A stretch of 14,393 nt of DNA from Acanthamoeba lenticulata (GCA_002179805.1 NAVB01000473.1:1-14393); one strand, 5' to 3'. Counted from the first letter of the stretch, positions 5,890 through 14,393 are shown. Notes: generated from the letters alone by a model not told the origin. A program made the numbers and translations.

Positions 5890-8800
5890 TTAGCCAGGCA
5901 GGAGGCGGGCAGCGAGGTCGATGAGCGTCGCGACGGGCACGTTGAGACTGGCCAGGAAGCGGTGCGCTCGCGCGGCGATGAGCTCCCACTCGTCCTCGGC
6001 GTCCTTGAACCAGGCCGCCAGGGCGGCCAACGCCAAGGCCGTGGCCCACGCCCTCTGTGCGGCGCCGGCGTCGGTGGTGGCCTGCTTGGCCTCGGCCGGG
6101 AGCGCCTGCAGCAGTTTCTTCAGATTCCTCTTCAGCGCCTGGGCCAGCCGCTCGTCCAGCTCCCAGCTGCACGCGACCAACCAGCGCGCGCCACGTCAGC
6201 ACATGTTGGCAAAAAGGGAAAGCGCGGGGTTGGTTGCAACGGAACCTGCCGTCGGCGTTCTGGGAGAAGAGAATCGCGTCCATCTGCTTCTGCTGGGCCG
6301 CGGTGAGCTTGATCGAAGCGTCCACGGCCGGCTCGCCCGCGAACTCGTTGGTCGCCGAGGCGGCGCTGCCAGCCGCCGGGGACGCTGCCGCCGCCGCCGC
6401 GGGCCGCCCGGCCGAGGAGGACGAGGCGCCGACGGCCGAGGCCAGGTCGTCGCCAAAGGCGCTCTGCAAGGTGAGGATGCCGGCCTTGCTCTGGGCCTCG
6501 TCGCCGATGTAGGAGTCCTTCTGGCCCATGCCCACCATGATGCCCCGGTGGCGCGGCCGGCCGACGAGCGGCGGGAACGCGGCCCGCGGGGCGTCGTCGC
6601 CGCCAAAGCCGGCGCGGAACAGCGCCGAGCCGGGCTCGAGGACGACCGACCGGACGTCGTCGTCGGTCCCCGCGACGTCCGGGGTGTCGACAAATTTGGC
6701 CCACGCAAAGGGATTGACGGTGCCCTCGGCCAGCTCGCGGGCGTCGAACTCGTCCTGCAGGCGGAGGCGCGCGGCCTCAGCCTCGAGCTCCTCGAGCCGC
6801 AGGCGCTCCAGCTCGGCGCCCGTCGTCTCGGCCTCGTCTTTAACGGGCTCCGGCGGCGCGATGGTGACTAGGAGCAGCTCGGGCGTGTCCTCCAGCGCCT
6901 CATCGCGTTCCTGTGCTTGTGACGTCAGCATGACGTCGGCCAGCCACATTAAGGGACAAGCGCACCTCGACCACGGTGTAGGCCGTCTGCGAGCAGAGGA
7001 CGCCAAAGGCGCAGCTGAGCTCGATCATCGCGGGGCGATGCTTGGCTGCGCCCTTGCGCTCCATCGAGCGCAGGAGTCCGCTCGCGGCCAGGAGGTGGAT
7101 CACCTCGCCTGCACGTGCGCGAGAACAGTCAGCAGCATGCAGCAGACGATCTGGGATTGGTCCACGTCAGCAGCGCGCGTTGCGACGCACCAGAGATGAC
7201 CTCGGCGTCGCGCATGGCAAAGGTCTGGCGGTAGCTGGGCGCGTCGTCGGGGCCGCAGGTGACGACCAGCTGACCGGCGCCAGCGGCGTCCTCGACGGCC
7301 GCGGCGGGCAGGAGGGCATAGGCGGCGCTCCGCTCGTTGAAGGGCACCACGTCCGGCAGGCCTGTGATTTTCCTTTGTTAAACAAAAATAAAATAAAATA
7401 AAATGGAAAAATAACAAAATGGAAAACAAGATTCTAAATATTTTTGAAAAAAATTGAAAAGATTTGCGTACCGCCGTAGAGAATGGTGGGGCCGGCGGGG
7501 AGCCAGCCGAGGCGAGGCTGCACGAGGCGCTGGCGGAGCGCCTTGCGGAGCGAGCTCAGCACCTTGGCCTGGATGCGCTCTCCCTGTACGGCGGCGATGG
7601 TGTCAGTAAAAAAAACCCACAAGGAATGTGCGGAATGCAGGACGTGCGCGTACCTTGCTGATGAACTCGGCGACGCCAAAGCCGTTGTTGGCGAGGCCCT
7701 GCACCAGGCTCACGCTCACCTAGAAGTGGCGATCCCCATAGCTTCTAGGTCAGCGCTCTTGCTTCGCCATCGGATGAAGGAGGATCGAAGGGAGAGACGC
7801 ACACTGCGGCCGATGCCAAAGGAGAAGACGCGGGTGACGGGCGAATCAACGCAGGCCTTCTTGACGATCGCGAGGCAGCCCGCCGTGTCGTCAACCTGTC
7901 GACAGGCGATGATGGCGGTGGTGGTGAGGACGAAGATGATGGCGCAGAAGGCCCACACACACACACACACACAGACACGAACCTCGCCGTCGGTGAGGAC
8001 AAAGACGTTGCGGGAGAAGCCCGGCGCCGGCGGAGAGGAGAAGATGTGGCGCAGGGGCGCTCCGATCTCCGTCCCGCCCATGTCGGCCTTCATCTTGTCC
8101 AGATGATTCCGAGCCGTCTGCGTGCCTCACATTCATCAGAATATTTCAGACGCATTAAATGATAAAAACGACAACAAAAAAACAGGAACAAATAATACCA
8201 AGAAATAACATGATTTGAAAAAAAAAACAAAACAAAAATCGGAAAAATGAAAGGACCTGGAGGTTGGCGTTATTCATGGGGGCGGGCGCGGGGAAGAGAC
8301 AGAAGAAAGAGCTGCCGAAGGAGACGATGTTGAAGGTGACACTCGTGGGCAGGCTCTGCAGGAAGAGCCGCAGCGTGCGCACGGACTCTTCCATGGCCCA
8401 GCCGCTCATCGAGCCGCTGCGGTCCACCAGGAAGATGATCTCTGCCGCGGGGTCCGAGGCCGCGATGCTGACCGCCTGAGGCGCTGCGCGTGTGTGCGGT
8501 GCCGCGCGTGCGCGTGTGTGTGCCGTGAGCGCGTGTGTCGTGCGCGTGTGTCGTGTCATCATGGGGGCAGGTACTGAGCGAGACGATGGCGGCATATTCC
8601 TGCCCGGGCTTCAAGCGCGCGGCCTGCACATGCAACACCCGCGCGTTCACCGCACGACACACACGCGCGTGTGCGGTTCGTCAGACGAGGTGGCGCAACA
8701 AAGGCCGACGGCGGGCGAGTGGGGCTCGCACGAGCGGGGAGTCGGGCGGCAGCCGGCCGACGACGGCGCTGAGTTGGCTGGCGGCCTTGACCGGGTCGCG

Positions 8801-9719
8801 CTCGGTCTCGATGACCAAAACGAGCTCGCGGTCGAGCACGAGGTCCCGCCTCAGCACGCTCACCTCAGCCCGCTTGCCTGCATGTCATTCCACCCATTCC
8901 ACACATCAATCTGACGTCAGGCTGACGTCACGCCGGCGCTGGGGTGCCGCTGGCTGGACGCACCGTCGATCCGCAGGTTGGCGAGGCTGTGCGAGGACGA
9001 CGTCACGGCACGAACGGCTTCGGGCATGGTGGCAACGAGCGTCAACGCCGCGGCCTCTGCCGCAGAGGAGGAAGCCGAGCCGGCCGTCGACGGCGCGGCG
9101 CCGTGCAGGGACAGGACCAGCCGGTAGGCCGTCGCCGTCGCGGGCGCCGCCACGGCGGCCGACACCGCCGCAGGCGAGGCCTCAGCCTCTTGCTGGACGG
9201 GCGCCAAGACGCCCTCGACGGCCAGCTCCATGACGTAGTCCAGCTTGGTCTGCACGCCCTGGCCCGGGCCCAGGTTGCCTATTGACGCGCGTGAGTGTGC
9301 GGCGTAAGTCCGCGCACGCGTGCGTGTGTGCGGCGCGTGTGTGCGGCGCGTTGTGAGCGGTGAGGCGTACCGAGGAGGAGCTCGAGACTCGAGGGCTGGT
9401 CGACTGACGGGGCCAGCCGGACGGCCGTGTGGCCCGAGGCCAGCGCGTCGTCGTAGGCGTTGAGCGCGGCCTCCTTCTCCTCGAGGACGCCGCGCAGGAG
9501 GCGGCCGCCGCTGACGCGCGCCTCAAAGTCGGTGACGGCGGCGCGCGTTTGGTCGAACGGGAAGCGGTAGAGGGCCTCGACGGGCCTGGCCATGCGGTTG
9601 GCAAACAGCTGCCGGTGGCTGATGCGCGCGGCCCACCCGGCCACCTCGACGTGCCACGAGCTCGAACGCAGCTCTACGCCCGCCGCCACGATCTTGGTCG
9701 TGTTGTCCACCACCGACAT
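5890..9719 (-). CDS. VIT and von Willebrand A domain protein with embedded actin N-terminal segment
   Basis: Thirteen exons on the minus strand: 9719-9371, 9278-8964, 8877-8732, 8623-8575, 8483-8257, 8117-7983, 7895-7803, 7719-7654, 7583-7472, 7361-7191, 7108-6966, 6910-6246, 6166-5890. All introns are GT-AG and every join keeps frame, giving about 915 residues. The VIT domain (about 10-140) shows [17 protein letters not shown] and GNLGPGQGV. The vWA domain (about 298-470) has an intact metal-binding MIDAS: D307-x-S309-G-S311, T378 in GGTEI and D405 in TDGE. After FSFGIGRS comes [15 protein letters not shown], usual for this family. Residues about 640-660 are Leu/Glu/Arg-rich. Residues 690-751 match actin 8-67. 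The C-terminus resumes the usual family ending ([23 protein letters not shown]). No signal peptide is seen, so it is probably cytosolic, in protein-protein contacts. Exon 12 is by far the largest and holds the actin piece. Confidence 0.85.
6467..6649 (-). other. Actin N-terminal segment (actin residues about 8-67) inside exon 12 of the VIT-vWA gene
   Basis: The reading frame gives [20 protein letters not shown], then [10 protein letters not shown], then [18 protein letters not shown] and AGILTL. From GDDAP to GILTL about 38 of 44 residues equal conventional actin, including the whole DNase-I-binding loop. The first phosphate loop is changed: actin DNGSGMCK reads EPGSALFR, so Asp11 is Glu, Asn12 is Pro and Lys18 is Arg. 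The match stops at actin Leu67, after which Gly/Ala/Ser-rich linker begins. It is in frame with the rest of the protein and shares its codon bias. Confidence 0.9.
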
Positions 9720-10165
9720 GTTGGCTGTGCTTTGTTGCGGGATATTAAAATACTAGTATTTTTATTATTATTTGAAATCTGTTTTATGGATTCATTACTG
9801 GGGCACTTACCAGTTGATAGATCTAGAGTAAGAAGAAGGGAGAAGATAAGGTTGGTGAAGAAGGCCTTGTGTGTTGTTGCTGGCTGGCAAAGGGGAGTGG
9901 TTTCAGGTTTTTTGTGGACGAGCAACCGGACTAGTGGTTTGCACTGAAGTCAGAGAACTGCAGTAGCCAAGAGACAACTTCACGGCACTGCAGGAGAGGA
10001 AGGTTACAACGTTGTCTCAACTGCAGGGCGAGCAGTAGGGAACGCCGTTCTTCACTGCAAGTCCGTTTTCACTCCCCGACACTTGAAGTCACCTATTTTC
10101 CTTTAATATCTATTTACGTTTTCGAAATCAATCTTGCCGGCTACCTCTACACGCTACAAGTCAAC
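9720..10165. promoter_or_regulatory. Divergent promoter region between VIT-vWA and actin-like genes
   Basis: This 446-nt region separates two divergently read genes and should hold both promoters. It is AT-rich near each gene (9740-9790; 10090-10130, TTTAATATCTATTTACG) and mixed in the middle. ACTGCA recurs at 9957, 9987, 10020 and 10054 (the first three followed by G), spaced 30-34 nt. No ORF or RNA gene is seen. Confidence 0.5.
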
Positions 10166-11665
10166 ATGTCGTGGGACGATGTGGAGAAGGTGTTCCATCA
10201 CACCTGCTACAACGAGCTGCGTATTGCCCCCGAAGAGCACCCCGTACTCCTCCTCGGCCCCCTTTGTCCTCGTCCTCCTTTCATGTGGCCGCTGACGGGC
10301 AGGTCCTGCCTGTCTTCTTCTTCTTATTGGGGGCCTTCAATGTGCAGATGATGCTGACGCTGCCACCGATGACGTCGCGCCCCATGCGGGAGAAGTACTG
10401 CCAGATGGCCTTTGAGACCTTCAACGTGCCGGCCCTTTACCTGGCCCACCAGGCCTTCCTCAACATCTTCTACTCTGGGCGGCCTTCTTGCACTGGTCCT
10501 CTTCCTCTTCACCTTCCTCTTCCTCTTCACCACGGTACAGCAGGAGAAGCTCATCATCATCGTCATCATCAACAACATCAGGGCTGAGCGTGATGTCGGG
10601 CAACAAGGTCACTTACATCACGCCGGTCTACTGCGGCCATGCGCTCGACCACTTCACCATCAGGGTCCCTCTCGCTGGGCAGCAGGTCACCGACGCCCTC
10701 GTCGCCGTACGCGCCCGCCTTCCACCGCCTTCTTCCTCGTGTGTGTCTGCTGACGTCATTCTCGCCTGTGCTGACTTCATCCTCATCATGATGCGGCTGC
10801 TGTAGAAGCTCAACGCGGCGGGCAACAGCTTCACCACACGCAGCGAACTGCAAATCGCGGCCCACATCAAGGTACGCGGCCAGGAGGATCACGGCCCGCT
10901 CATTCCATTCACACTCACTGGGGCTGGTGGTGGCGACGACGACGACAGGAGCAGCACTGCCGCGTAGCGCTGGACCCGACCGCGCCTCCGCCTGCTGGTG
11001 CGCGCTCGCAGTTCTTGCCCCGCCTCCCAGGCGCACACGCTCACACACACAAAAATACAAAAACAAACAAAACAGAGAAGGAGTACGAGATGCCCGACGG
11101 CTCCAAGATCACCATCTCGGGCGAGGTCCAGGTCGGCGCGGCCGAGATTCTCTTCCAGCCGCAGCTCCACGGTTTGGCCCTCGTCGTTCTCGTCCTTCTC
11201 CTTGAGGGCTTCGCGTCAGGCTCTAATGCGCGGCGGCGGCGGCGGGAGCGCAGAGGAGAAGATGCGCGCGTCGGATGGGCTGCACCACAAGATTGTGGAG
11301 GCCGTAGAGTCCTGCATGCCCTTCATGCGCCCGGCGCTCTACAACCACATTGTGCTCTCGGGCGGGAACACGCTGCTCGAGGGCTTCCCCGAGCGGCTCG
11401 AGCGGGAGCTGAAGCTCCTGCGGCCGCAGCAGGCCGTCCACGTCGTGGCTGCGCCCGAGCGGCGCAACTTGTCGTGGCTGGGCGCGTCCGTCCTGAGCAG
11501 CACAAGCTTCTTCTCGCACATGTACATCACTTCTACAGGTGCGTCACGCGTCTCCCAAGGGCACGAGCTCGTCCACTTGCTTGCTTGCTGGCAAAGAACC
11601 TCACCAAAACGCGCTACGCAGAGTACGACGAAGTCGGGCCCAGCATGGAGCGCAAGTGCTTCTAG
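10166..11665 (+). CDS. Actin-like protein lacking actin residues 1-77
   Basis: Eight exons: 10166-10243, 10348-10495, 10582-10706, 10806-10871, 10949-10997, 11076-11171, 11254-11538, 11622-11665. Introns are 77-104 nt, all GT-AG, and the joins follow the actin alignment nearly gap-free; the 10495/10582 join is least sure, adding about four residues. The 296-residue protein starts [20 protein letters not shown], equal to actin 78 onward, and ends [14 protein letters not shown]. Seen: [23 protein letters not shown] (actin Gln137 kept), [19 protein letters not shown] and APERR. The second phosphate loop DSGDGVTH reads MSGNKVTY, so Asp154, Asp157 and His161 are lost. With no first phosphate loop either, ATP hydrolysis as in actin is not expected. 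No actin N-terminus is found upstream of the ATG. It may be a pseudogene, but no frame is broken and the intron and exon signals are intact. Confidence 0.85.
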
Positions 11666-12020
11666 AAGATTGCACAAGTCATGATGACTTTGTACCCCAA
11701 ACGTTACAGCATGCACCACACCTTCATAAAGAAGAAGCCAATCCCTGAGTGGTGGTCGCCCTTTGAACTGGTGTCGGTCCAACAACCCGCCGCGGGTTAA
11801 CGGCTCGGAGAAGTTTACGGAAGACGATTGGCGCAGCTTGTCGGTTTGAAACAGCTACTTGGCCAACCACTACGTCACGACGAAGGTCGAGGGTGTGGTC
11901 TCGTCGCCCTGACGGTCGTCAGGCCTGCACCCCCCGACGGCCGGGAAGGGAGAACGCCACTTGACTCAGTTTGCCCTCTTGCCTCGACGTCGTACACGAC
12001 CTACCCCGCCACCACCAGAC
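11666..12020 (+). other. Region with possible coding remnants
   Basis: This 355-nt stretch follows the actin-like stop codon. Directly in frame after TAG come 44 open codons including MTLYPKRYSMHHTF and KKKPIPEWWSPFELVS. In another frame follow NNPPRVNGSEKFTEDDWRSL and then NSYLANHYVTTKVEG. These read like pieces of one protein broken by frameshifts. I do not recognise the family. It may be a decayed exon or only 3' flank. Confidence 0.3.
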
Positions 12021-12305
12021 ATGTGCTGCATCTGCACGCGCGCCTGCATATGCGGGCTGGCGCTGTACGACCTCATCTACTTCCTGAGCCTCATAATCCT
12101 CTGGCCATTCACGCTCATCGTGAGCCTGGTGGGATGCATCGTCTGGGCCGTCCTGTGGCCCTTCGCTTCGTGCTGCTCCGACCAACGCAAGAAGGTAAAG
12201 AAGAAGATGATTAAGATGCCCAAGAAGTGGTGCAAGAAGATCAAGAAGCGTGGCAAGAAGTCGCGGAAGAGCTCCCGCAAGAGCGTCAGCCTCAGCCCCG
12301 TTTGA
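12021..12305 (+). CDS. Small Cys-rich membrane protein with Lys/Arg-rich tail (unrecognised)
   Basis: A 94-residue frame. The N-terminus MCCICTRACICG carries five cysteines in eleven residues. Residues 12-50 are hydrophobic with two likely spans (about 12-28 and 31-49) broken by WPF motifs. Cys51-Cys52 follow, and residues 57-87 hold a run of Lys/Arg (RKKVKKKMIKMPKKWCKKIK and on). Clustered cysteines beside a membrane span suggest palmitoylation, and the basic tail would face the cytosol and bind acidic lipids or nucleic acid. This is inference. The 3' flank has ATTTATTTATTTATT at 12331-12345. The start is the first ATG; open sequence upstream has no ATG. No homologue is recognised. Confidence 0.6.
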   Translation: MCCICTRACICGLALYDLIYFLSLIILWPFTLIVSLVGCIVWAVLWPFASCCSDQRKKVKKKMIKMPKKWCKKIKKRGKKSRKSSRKSVSLSPV

Positions 12306-12698
12306 ACCCCGCCGCGCAATTCGAGGCGATATTTATTTATTTATTCCATATTCTCCACCCCTCACCTTCCCTCTTATGCTCTCCCATCTACACTTGAATG
12401 ACATGTACCAGAATACAACATACAACATACAATGCAGCTTTGCCCTATCGATTGGGAGAAGATGAATCACAACAAAATGAAATTCTATTATTCCTTCATT
12501 TCTTTAGCTATTTCTTTTTCATGGCGATTCGCGTCGAAACTTCGCTGTTCGTGCGGACTGCGGCTGCGCAGCTTCGAGGAAGCGCCGGCAGGTCGTGTCT
12601 TTTGTCTGTTCGGCTGCCGGGCTCTGTAGACGATTCCACTACCCCATCGCACTGATCTAGTTCCCTCTGCATCGTCAGTCAATCTCCGAACAGACAAA
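12306..12698 (+). other. Intergenic: AU-rich 3' flank and TOM22 upstream region
   Basis: This 393-nt stretch has no supported gene. The first part holds an AU-rich element (three overlapping ATTTA at 12331-12345) in the likely 3' UTR of the small membrane protein, and CATACAACATACAA direct repeats near 12417-12433. The part nearest TOM22 (12600-12698) should hold its promoter; no TATA box is seen. Confidence 0.4.
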
Positions 12699-13152
12699 AT
12701 GGTCAGACTCAACATCGAAGAGTTGAAGCAGCCGCAGAAGAAGGGATTCTTCAACAACGATTCGATCCCTGAGCCCGTGCGGCGGCTTGCTGCCTCTTGT
12801 GGCGTTGCCCTGAACTCGGTTTCAGGATGGGCCACCAAGGGCGTTGCCGTCCTTGGTCCGTTTGCTTGGATGCTCGCCACTGGCGCCATCGTTCTCTACC
12901 TCCCCGTGCTCCGAGCGCTTGAGAGCGATCGCGAAATGGTCAAGATGATTAAGGTACTGAGCTCTAAACAAGTCCTTGCGTTCAACCGTCATGTGCAACC
13001 AGTAACGAGCTGCACATTTGCCCATCCAGGCTGAAATGATGCAGAAGTCAATGGGCGGCATGATGCCAGCGGCACCTGCGCACCCGAGCATCGCACCCCC
13101 TGACATTGGTAACCTGGACCTCTCCGGCCTCGATTTCAAGATTCAACTGTAA
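12699..13152 (+). CDS. TOM22: TOM22, mitochondrial outer-membrane import receptor subunit
   Basis: Two exons, 12699-12953 and 13030-13152, with a 76-nt GT-AG intron between codons, giving 125 residues. The order is that of Tom22: a short N-terminus with PEPVRRLAASCGVALNSV, a conserved segment WATKGVAVLGPFAWMLATGA leading into one membrane span (about 49-70), then LPVLRALESDREMVKM and a Gly/Met/Pro-rich intermembrane-space tail (MGGMMPAAPAHP) ending DFKIQL. Tom22 links the Tom40 pore to presequence receptors. The cytosolic part here is only about 45 residues and not strongly acidic, unlike the 80-residue acidic domain of yeast and animals, and closer to the plant short form Tom9. It is convergent with PIG-O, the stops being 154 nt apart. 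Confidence 0.75.
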
Positions 13153-13306
13153 ATTTCGCCGTTTCATTCATTCATTCGGGCACACGCTAGAGCATGCGGA
13201 CCGCACCACCATCTACTCCCTTCCCCTCATCTTTCATGATAGCCATGAGGCCACAACAAACCTTCTTGATCAATCAATTGCGATCTTTTTGGGTTTACAC
13301 AATCGT

Positions 13307-14279
13307 TCAAAGGAGGCCGTAGATGGCGAGATAGAGGAGGACGAGGAGCAGATCGACGACAGCTGTAGCCGACGCGTCGAAGACATACTTGGGCGCGAAG
13401 ACCTTCCACACCATCAAGTGACGGCGCACGAGGAAGACGAAGAGGGTCGTGAGGAAGAGCTTCACGACGAAGGCCAGCATGAACATCCACACGACGCGCA
13501 GGCTCCACGCCCGCACCTCTTCCCGCGAGTAGGACTCACCAGTTGTTGTTGTTCCAGGAGTTGACTTTGTAGACGAAGAAGTAGAAGACGTAGCAGAAGA
13601 ACGGCCGTTGTTCTGGTCGTTGCTGTTGCCCCGCGTTGGTGTCCAGAAGAGGAGTAGTGGCAGGAAGAGGACGAAGATGATGTAGCACCCAAAGGTGTTG
13701 AGCACCATCAACACGCCGCCCACGATCACGTTCATTTCCTCGAAACCTGCGGCGTTGTTTACAGGAAATACAACGTTGTCCGTCTTCCTCTTCTTCATCA
13801 TCAGCAAAGCAAAGAGGGCAAGAGGCAGTACCAATGAAGGGAGCCTCGAACTGGAGGGACGAGAAGTCGCACAAGTGGCCCGTCTTGTAGAAGAGGAGCA
13901 CCGCCAGGAAGACCCACACCACCACCTCTGCCGCGCCCACCTCCAGCGGTCGTCGTCTACGCTTTCCATCATCAACCTCGCCACCAGCCACGCTCACGTC
14001 TACGACGATCTCGTCGTCGCCGCCGCTTCCAAGAGGCCTGGTCCTGCGTTGTCGCGCGGCTCCGCCGAACCGAAGCGTCGACGAAGATGGTGATGAAGAC
14101 GATGTTGGCGAGGATGAAGAGGAAGACGAGGGGCGGCTCGACTGCAGGGCACGCTCGGCGTGGGCGTCGAGGAAGAGGAGCGCCGCGCAGAGGAACGAGG
14201 CAAAGGTCCAGCACGAGCCCGGCCCAGAGACCAGCACCACCGGCACGCCCACGATCAGGCCCGCCAGAACGAACGTGCC
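13307..14279 (-). CDS. PIGO: PIG-O, GPI ethanolamine phosphate transferase 3, C-terminal part
   Basis: Minus strand. The last exon is 13746-13307. An 85-nt GT-AG intron (13831-13747) precedes it, and upstream coding runs 14279 to 13832, entered through an acceptor at 14281-14280. The end RRHLMVWKVFAPKYVFDA followed by a hydrophobic span matches the PIG-O C-terminus, as do YKTGH-x-CDFSSLQFEAPFIG, FEEMN, LNTFG and LPLLLFW. PIG-O adds ethanolamine phosphate to the third mannose of the GPI precursor in the ER; the catalytic N-terminal domain lies beyond the right edge. Spans are visible at FVLAGLIVGVPVVLV, FASFLCAALLFL, FLFILANIVFITIF and others. Reading needs one frame change near 14141 and a return near 14035, with no intron to explain them: either two indels in the assembly or real compensating indels. 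Confidence 0.85.
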
Positions 14280-14302
14280 CTGCAGCCCCCTCCTCGTCTA
14301 CT

Positions 14303-14393
14303 CCCCCCCCCCGTGTGTGTCGTGTCGTGTCGTGTCGTGTCGTGTCGTGTCGTGTCGTGTCGTGTCGTGTCGTGTCGTGTCGTGTCGTGTCGT
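14303..14393. repeat. Poly-C run and CGTGT pentanucleotide microsatellite at the right edge
   Basis: Ten C (14303-14312) and GTGTGTGT lead into CGTGT repeated about 14.6 times (14321-14393), to the last base. On the gene strand it is ACACG and lies in the intron before the first visible PIG-O exon. The window probably ends here because assembly failed in the repeat. Confidence 0.95.

Noticed and set aside
5921..6871. Long plus-strand open frame (316 codons)
   Set aside because: It is antisense to exons 12 and 13 of the VIT-vWA gene; GC-rich codons leave the opposite strand open. Its translation is Arg/Ala/Gly-rich without domains.
8908..8932. Paired TGACGTCA as CREB-type sites
   Set aside because: They lie in an intron and recur in other introns around CTGAC, so the branch-point reading fits better.
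11663..11800. Stop-codon readthrough of the actin-like gene
   Set aside because: The actin-like protein ends at the standard KCF terminus, so a functional extension is not needed; 44 open codons can occur by chance or as a relic.
14142..14152. An 11-nt GT...AG intron to fix the PIG-O frame
   Set aside because: Too short to splice; an indel is more likely.
14313..14393. CGTGT array as a telomere
   Set aside because: It is not a telomere-like G-cluster repeat and lies inside the PIG-O gene; a microsatellite is simpler.
1..14393. CRISPR arrays, tRNA, rRNA or transposase genes
   Set aside because: No spaced direct-repeat array, tRNA cloverleaf, rRNA core or transposase motif was seen on either strand by eye.

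Overview
The window looks like nuclear DNA of a GC-rich amoebozoan, most probably Acanthamoeba or a close relative. The reasons are strong G/C preference at third codon positions, many short GT-AG introns (about 55-140 nt), AT-rich intergenic DNA, AATAAA polyadenylation signals, and the gene content: a CBM49 wall-lectin-like sequence, a VIT-vWA protein, PIG-O, a short TOM22 and actin-family genes. No search was run; identities rest on recognised motifs and on exon joins that keep frame and match family alignments.

Layout. (1) 1-1437, minus: UBZ4-type zinc finger plus coiled coil, running into what looks like the start of a PARP catalytic domain cut by the left edge. (2) 1740-2301, plus: two CBM49-like pieces and a Ser/Pro linker in three different frames, probably a pseudogene. 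(3) 2486-5824: a duplicated membrane-protein cluster. It holds an intact type I membrane glycoprotein gene, two tandem paralogues of a small tail-anchored protein (the first frameshifted), a CsbD-family stress protein on the minus strand, and a decayed copy of the glycoprotein gene carrying a 27-bp fold-back repeat. (4) 5890-9719, minus: a 13-exon gene for a VIT-vWA protein of about 915 residues. Near its C-terminus lies a piece of actin matching residues 8-67. (5) 10166-11665, plus, divergent from (4): an 8-exon actin-like gene of 296 residues that begins at actin residue 78 and runs to the KCF C-terminus. (6) 12021-12305, plus: a small Cys-rich membrane protein with a Lys/Arg tail. (7) 12699-13152, plus: TOM22. 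(8) 13307 to the right edge, minus: the C-terminal exons of PIG-O, ending in a CGTGT microsatellite.

The most striking observation is that genes (4) and (5), read from a common 446-bp divergent intergenic region, carry complementary parts of one actin fold (about 8-67 and 78-375). Whether the products meet, or this is the trace of gene fission or domain capture, cannot be decided from sequence. The 2.5-5.8 kb cluster shows recent duplication, frameshift and fold-back events, so it looks like a lineage-specific, fast-changing surface or membrane gene block. The flanking genes (TOM22, PIG-O) are housekeeping.
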